Positions 10,407-15,090 of a DNA stretch of 15,090 nt are shown here, piece by piece; the first letter of the stretch is position 1; each line of letters opens with the position of its first letter. The translations under genes were made by a program, and so were the position numbers. The DNA comes from Ettlia oleoabundans. Lineage: Eukaryota; Chlorophyta; Chlorophyceae; Chlamydomonadales. Below the pieces are notes generated by a model that was given only the letters and a program-made list of their open reading frames with translations, was not told the DNA's origin and did not search any database. Location: positions 1-15,090 of the forward strand of contig JAAMXP010001850.1 in NCBI GenBank assembly GCA_019693395.1, in the 5' to 3' direction.

Positions 10407-11548
10407 GCGGTTCAAGGGCGGTTGAAGCGGCGGGAGTTAGGTGGGGGATGGGGGTTTGACTGGCTGGTGCTGGCAGGAAGCGGTGTTGAGAGGCAGCAAA
10501 TAAGGAGCATTGGCTGAAACAACAGAGGAATCAAACACGTGGGTGGAGCGCGCTGACAAAGAGCTTTGTGCGTACGCCGGTGCTAGAGACCCACTAGCCT
10601 TGCACGCTCCCCACCCCCCGCCGCCCCTCCAACAATAACTAACAATAAAACCCACCAGGGTAGCGCCGTCTGGGCTTTGTGGGTGCTTGAAAAGCGAGTG
10701 GGTTGTTGGTCAGGGCGGGGGATGCGACCAAGATGGAGGTGGAGCGACCGGACCCAAAATGCGCACCAAAACAATCAATCGAAAGAGAAGGAGTGAGATG
10801 AATGCGGCGACTATTGGCCACATTTCTCTTCAAATTCTTCGTGTGAGACGGGAATCGGTTCGGTGCGACTCAGGCGCAAGGGGAGGTCCAGTCTGACACC
10901 CATTTCATCCTGTACATTGAATACGTCGGTTAATCCCCATATAATCCACAAATGGGCTTTTTGAAGGCGTATGAGAGGCCTAGGACAGGCGGAGTGGCAC
11001 CCAAGTGGGGGTGCAAAGGCATGCCATGCGGCAGATTGCGCCAGCGACGCTTGCACTGGAGTTTTCGATACTACATTTACGGTTATGAGCTTCTGTCAAT
11101 TTTGACGGGCGATCCGCCCAATGCCAAGCGCCATTTTAGGCCCAGTTTGCGCTCCGACCAGTTCAAATCATTTTGTTTTCGCTCTCGAGCTCCGAACGTG
11201 GAACTGAAATCATAAGCAAGGGTTTCATAAAAAAGTGGATGAAATCAAGTTGCGCCGCCGCCGCTCTTCCTTCCGCCACCCTTCCTCCTTCCGCAAGCAC
11301 ATCATGACTCCAAACTGTGTACATTTGTCGTTGAGAGGGGAGTGGCTGATCACATCACTGAAGAATGTGCTCAACTGTATAAATCTGTACATTGATGATG
11401 AACCAATCAAATAAGAGAATGGAACGGGAAGTCTCCCAGGTTTTCCTCGCTATCCTGAACGTGGGTCCATCCCAACCGTGCGCCACCCACGGGGCGGCGG
11501 GGGTGGGGGTGGGGGGGGCCAACACTCAATGGCTCCGAATGAATGACC
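10407..11548 (-). promoter_or_regulatory. Intergenic region: 3'UTR of the CDPK-like gene and promoter of the barwin gene
   Basis: About 1.1 kb, AT-richer than its surroundings, especially 10840-11420. No TGTAA occurs on the minus strand here, so the CDPK-like gene probably uses a variant signal; TGTAC copies lie near 11313 and 11388. Upstream of the barwin ATG a CCAAT at 10513-10509 is followed by TTATTT at 10503-10498, weak promoter candidates. A G-run on the plus strand at 11491-11518 is a C-rich patch just after the CDPK stop in the mRNA. No gene is supported. Confidence 0.4.
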
Positions 11549-14500
11549 TCAGAACGCGCCGCCCCCAAAGCCCCCGCTACCGCTAACATCTTGCCCGCCT
11601 GCACGGGGCGTTTCCTCAGGGACCGTGTCCAACTGGCCCCAGTGCTGGCTGCCCTCCAGCTCCATGCTGCGCCTGCTGTGAAGGCTGCCCCCGTACCGCG
11701 AATCGTACTGTAGGGGGGCAAGCGGGAAGCGGGGGCAATCTGACTTGGTGGCGCAGTACAAGGGCACTGTCGCAAGTAGGGGGCAGTGATGTGAGGGGCT
11801 GGAAGCAATGGCCCTATGAATCCCGGCTGTGGGCTGCATGCAGGAGCCTCCTAACAGCGAATGACCCAGTGCTGCTACCAAAGCCGCGTGTCAGGCCGCA
11901 CTCGTTGCACCACCACCACCATGGAATAAATACACTACACAACTAGAGATATGCAGCACAGATATTGTTCGGCGACAAAGCACAATCCACATCTTGCAAG
12001 CAGGGGGGGCTGCTTGCAGCAAGGGAGTCTTGACAAGGCAATGCACTACCCATGCTCTGCCCACCCACCTGGTCCAAGGCATCGAGCGAATCGTAGGACC
12101 CCACCCGCAGCACCCGCAGGAACCCCTCAAAGTCAACCTCGTCAGCATCTGCGCATTGTGGCACACCGCACGTGGCAAACCGGGAGGGAAGGCATCAATA
12201 CGATGAAACCAATGCCGCTGCTCTGCTCAGCCAGACAGCCAGCCAGCAGCCAGGCCTGCGCCGTGCTGCGCTGCACCCACAAGCGGGTACCCTGCCTCCA
12301 CAGGTGCATGCTCCACCACAGGGGAGCCGCACCTTGGCAGCATGCAGCTCATCAGGGCCATGTGAGCCAACTTTAAGCAAAAACTCAAAACCTCAAACAA
12401 CAAACAACGGCAACACTTGCAACAAGCACCACCACCCACCACCCACCCGCATATCCCGCTTCCACCAACGCATCTTCCACAGCATAGTCGACCTCGGCTG
12501 CAGGCAGCTTGTCCTTGAGCCCGCTGATCAGCGCCTCCACACTCAACCGCCCATCAGCGTTGGCATCAAGACCCGCAAACGCACGCCGTGCACACTCCAG
12601 CCACAAGTCCCTGCCAAGGTGGGGGCGCTGGCGGGTGGTGTGTGTGGGATAAGGGAGGCATTGCAAAAAAGAGCGCAGGGCGCATACAGGGAGGGAAGGA
12701 AGTGATGGGGGTGGCGCAGAAAAGGAGGGACACAGGGGTGCAGGCAGCCTACCTGGTTGCCTAGCCACCTCCAGAGCAGCCCTGCCCTGCATCCCCCCCA
12801 CCCACCCCCACCCCCAACCCACCCACCCCCACCCCCACATGCATCAACAAGAGCACACATATGGCGCACCTGTGGCTCTCCTGCAGCGCCGCCCAGTCCA
12901 GCTGGCTCGCCACAAACTCGGGGGCTTGGACCTGGGGGCGGCAAGAAGAGAAGGAAGGAAGGGAGGATGAGGAGGGTGAGGCGAGGGTGAGGCCGCATGA
13001 GGTTGCCAGCTGCACCACCACCCCCTCCATTGCCCCAGGGCAGGGCTGCCTGAGGGGCGTGGCCAGCTGCTGTGCCACAACGCCACCCCTCCAACACTTT
13101 TTCCCCACCCTCTCAGTCACCCCTCCCCACCACATCACACCCCACTGCACCCACCCCTCCTTACAAAGCTGATGAGGCAGCCCCCACCTGACCGTCTGCG
13201 TCCACGTCCAGCTGTCGCATCAGTGTTGCCACCTCACTAGGCTCAAGGTCGTAACCCAGGCGCCTCAAACCCTCACTCATCTCACCTGCAAACAAACAGG
13301 CGGACATTGGGTGGGTCGGCAGGTGGGTGTGTGGTTGTGCTAGTCAGAGTGTGGGTGCATGGTTGGGGGGCTGAAATGGGTGCACGGTGGCAACTGGGTG
13401 CAACATGCACATTGTCAGTACACTCCCCCTCTGTGCCATTACCACGGCAGTGACTGCCAGATGTCAAGCAGGAAACAAGGATACACGTGCCTGGTCGCAG
13501 CCTCATGTTGCTGCGTCACTCAAGCAACCTTCGCTCCTGACAGCTTCTCAAGGCAACTCACCAGCTCCCTCCCTCCCTCCCACTTTCCCCAACACAAACA
13601 GAATGCAACAAAGTGCCAGGCGGATGCACTTGCCTGGGCCCAGCCCCTTGTTGCTGCGGAATTGCATGCGCCTCATCAGCTGCTCCAAGTCACGCGGATC
13701 GGTCACAGCACCCACACCCACACCAGAGGCACCAGCACCAGCACCGCCATCGCCGGCGCCGCCACCGCTGCTTGCCCCGTTTTGAGCTGCCGCTGCCGCC
13801 TGGGCAGCAGCAGCGGACCAGGAGACAAGCGTCTGCTGCTGCTGCTGCCGCTGCTGCTGCTCTGAGTCCATTGGCGCCGCATCTGCCCCCTGCTGCTGTG
13901 CTTGCTGCTGCTCTGACTGCTGCTCTACCTGCTGCCCTGGTTGCTGCTGCTGCGCTGGTGGCGGCTGCTGGTGGTGGTGTTTATGCCGCGGCGAGCCCAG
14001 CGCTTGCTCCCCCCCAAAGCTCACACGCTTGGAGGAACGTGGGGCGGCAGCGCCAGCATCAGCGACAGCCACGGCAGAAGAAGAAGCAGTGCCACTTGGT
14101 CCCAGCCCGGTGCCAACCGCAGGGCTGGCAGGGAAGAGAGGTGGAAGCCCTGTCGTCGCCCCTACACCCTGCGGTGGCACTAACCCCGCCCCCGCCGCTG
14201 CCGCCGCCCACGGATCATGCTGCTGCACCGTTGGCAGCCCTACTGCGCCTGGTGCTGCATCGCTGCCGCTGTTGGCGCCTGGCTCAGCTGACAGGCGTTC
14301 CAGTAAAGCCTTGGCTGCGCCCCGCCCTCGTCCCCGCTCCTCTGCAGGCGCCGCTGCTGCCACATCAGCGGCCAGAATGGCACCAGTAGCACCCTCGCCA
14401 CCACCACCACCCACAGCGGCAGCCTGGGACGCGCCCCCTGCTGCAGCAATGACAGGAGAGCTGGTGAGGGAACCGAGGGCCGGCGCCGGAGCCGGCCAGC

Positions 14501-14913
14501 CCGGCAGCCCGCTACCCTGCTGCTGCTGCTGTTGCTGGGTCTGCTGCTGCTGGGTCTGCTGCTGCTGCTGCTGCTGCTGCTGGCGTTCAGCGGCCAGCGG
14601 CAGGCTGCCGGAGGATTTGGAGTGGCGGAAGGGGGATGACGCCTGCAGTGCATTTGGGCGAAAGAAGGAAGGCGAAGCAGATTTATTAGGAGTGCATATC
14701 ACAACACAGCAAAGCAAAGCCCCCAGAAGTGCTTTTAAGGCATGCTACACCCCACCCATTTTACCCCACTCCTCACCCACCCTGTAGCCACCCGAAACAA
14801 ACATACAATACCCAAAGAAAACCAGAGAACTTGTGTTCGGCGGCCCACCTTGTGCCTGTGGTCGATGCTCTCCAGCTGCTGCAGCAGGCGGCGATAGTCG
14901 TCACCTCCATGGG
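11549..14913 (-). CDS. Calcium-dependent protein kinase-like gene, C-terminal part: Q/A-rich linker and four EF-hand units
   Basis: Visible exons in transcript order: 14913-14849, 14642-13634, 13285-13188, 12931-12870, 12610-12447, 12148-12069, 11707-11549 (TGA at 11551-11549), giving 544 residues counted from the first whole codon here. The 5' part is outside the window. The first exon was read in the frame HGGDDYRRLLQQLESIDHRHK; its upstream junction is unseen. The 1009-base exon is a low-complexity linker with polyQ tracts, Ala/Gly runs and KRVSF. Then come four EF-hand units: a degenerate one at about 348-359; a canonical loop DVDADGQVQAPE at 384-395, split by an intron, followed by FVASQLDW; DANADGRLSVEA at 426-437; and a degenerate one near DADEVDFEGFLRVL at 466-479. 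The tail YDSLDALDQYDSRYGGSL ends Gly-rich. FVASQLDW, WLECARRAF and the tail are, as I recall them, typical of green-algal CDPKs. The kinase domain is predicted upstream but not seen. The second intron is GC-AG. Confidence 0.85.
12793..12838. repeat. C-rich CCCCCA/CCCA tract, G-quadruplex-like on the transcribed strand
   Basis: Repeated runs of three to five C separated by single A, lying inside the CDPK-like intron 12611-12869. The pre-mRNA carries the G-rich complement starting about 30 bases after the donor. Confidence 0.85.
13286..13633 (-). other. GC-AG intron in the CDPK-like gene
   Basis: The donor is CCAG|GCAAGTGC and the acceptor TTTGCAG|GTGAG. The phase 1 junction restores NKGLGP-GEMSEGLRRLGY, the expected first EF-hand helix. 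The GT four bases downstream does not fit the phase. The donor context is identical to that of the intron at 6100-6411. Confidence 0.75.
13805..13970. repeat. CTG/CAG-rich tracts encoding Q-rich segments of the CDPK-like linker
   Basis: Interrupted CTG runs on the plus strand encode glutamine blocks broken by Gln/Glu/Ala/Ser in the linker just before the EF-hands. Confidence 0.85.
14517..14582. repeat. CTG/CAG repeat encoding polyQ of the CDPK-like linker
   Basis: Three blocks of CTG with GGT interruptions, read on the minus strand as three Q tracts separated by single Thr. The purest block has nearly nine CAG units and is likely length-variable. Confidence 0.92.
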
Positions 14914-14938
14914 CTGCAAAGAGCGGTGGTGGTGTGGT

Positions 14939-14940
<2 letters not shown>

Positions 14941-15004
<64 letters not shown>
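14941..15004. repeat. (GCAG)16 tetranucleotide repeat
   Basis: Sixteen perfect units, read as (CTGC)n on the transcribed strand, 25 bases before the acceptor AG at 14915-14914 of the CDPK-like gene. It lies in the intron's pyrimidine-rich end. Confidence 0.97.
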
Positions 15005-15006
<2 letters not shown>

Positions 15007-15090
15007 GGTCAGGACAGGGCTAAGTATGCCCCGCTGGGCATGCTGGGCAGTGGGACCCACCCACCCACCACCCACCCACACTCACACACA

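Noticed and set aside
10498..10513. CCAAT plus TTATTT as a firm promoter of the barwin gene
   Set aside because: Spacing is too close for a standard CCAAT/TATA arrangement and the motifs are short; kept only as a weak note.
13613..14787. Two long plus-strand frames (13613-14389 and 14029-14787)
   Set aside because: Shadows of the Q/A-rich CDPK-like exon; poly-Leu, poly-Ala and poly-Cys runs come from the CTG repeat.
14941..15004. Regular short repeats that might suggest a CRISPR array
   Set aside because: Pure 4-base tandem repeat with no spacers, in a eukaryotic intron.

Overview
The window looks like nuclear DNA of a core chlorophyte green alga; genus is not resolved. The reasons are: GC-rich sequence, many short spliced exons separated by introns of about 80-390 bases, CAG/CTG, GCAG and (CCA)n simple repeats, glutamine/alanine-rich linkers, a secreted proline-rich protein, TGTAA-type poly(A) signals, and a plant/algal-type SNF4 beta-gamma subunit. 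No bacterial, viral, CRISPR or transposon gene was seen.

Four protein genes were found, all transcribed from the minus strand, so transcription runs from high to low coordinates. Exon models were built by hand. Each internal junction uses GT-AG or GC-AG, keeps the reading frame and agrees with exon length, and most of them restore a recognisable protein family. (1) <15090 to 11549: the 3' part of a calcium-dependent protein kinase-like gene (Q/A-rich linker, four EF-hand units, C-terminal tail); any kinase domain lies outside the window. (2) 10406-8606: a complete secreted protein with an internally duplicated charged coiled coil and a C-terminal six-cysteine barwin domain. (3) 7446-4295: a complete secreted protein of 502 residues with a proline/arginine-rich N-terminal region and an unrecognised C-terminal domain. 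(4) 3156 to <1: a SNF4/KIN-beta-gamma gene (glycogen-binding module, polyQ linker, CBS repeats), cut at the left edge after the start of the second CBS motif.

Intergenic stretches are 10407-11548, about 7447-8605 (mostly the 3'UTR of the barwin gene plus the promoter of the next gene) and 3157-4294. No further gene could be supported in them. The neighbours do not form an obvious pathway: two are likely intracellular signalling proteins (Ca2+ and energy status) and two are secreted. Simple repeats are concentrated in introns, often next to splice sites, and in codons for low-complexity linkers.

The points most worth a second look are the coiled-coil plus barwin architecture, the unrecognised secreted domain behind the Pro/Arg stalk, a KRVSF (PP1-docking-like) motif in the linker of the CDPK-like protein with only one canonical EF-hand loop, and two GC-AG introns sharing an identical 13-base donor context.
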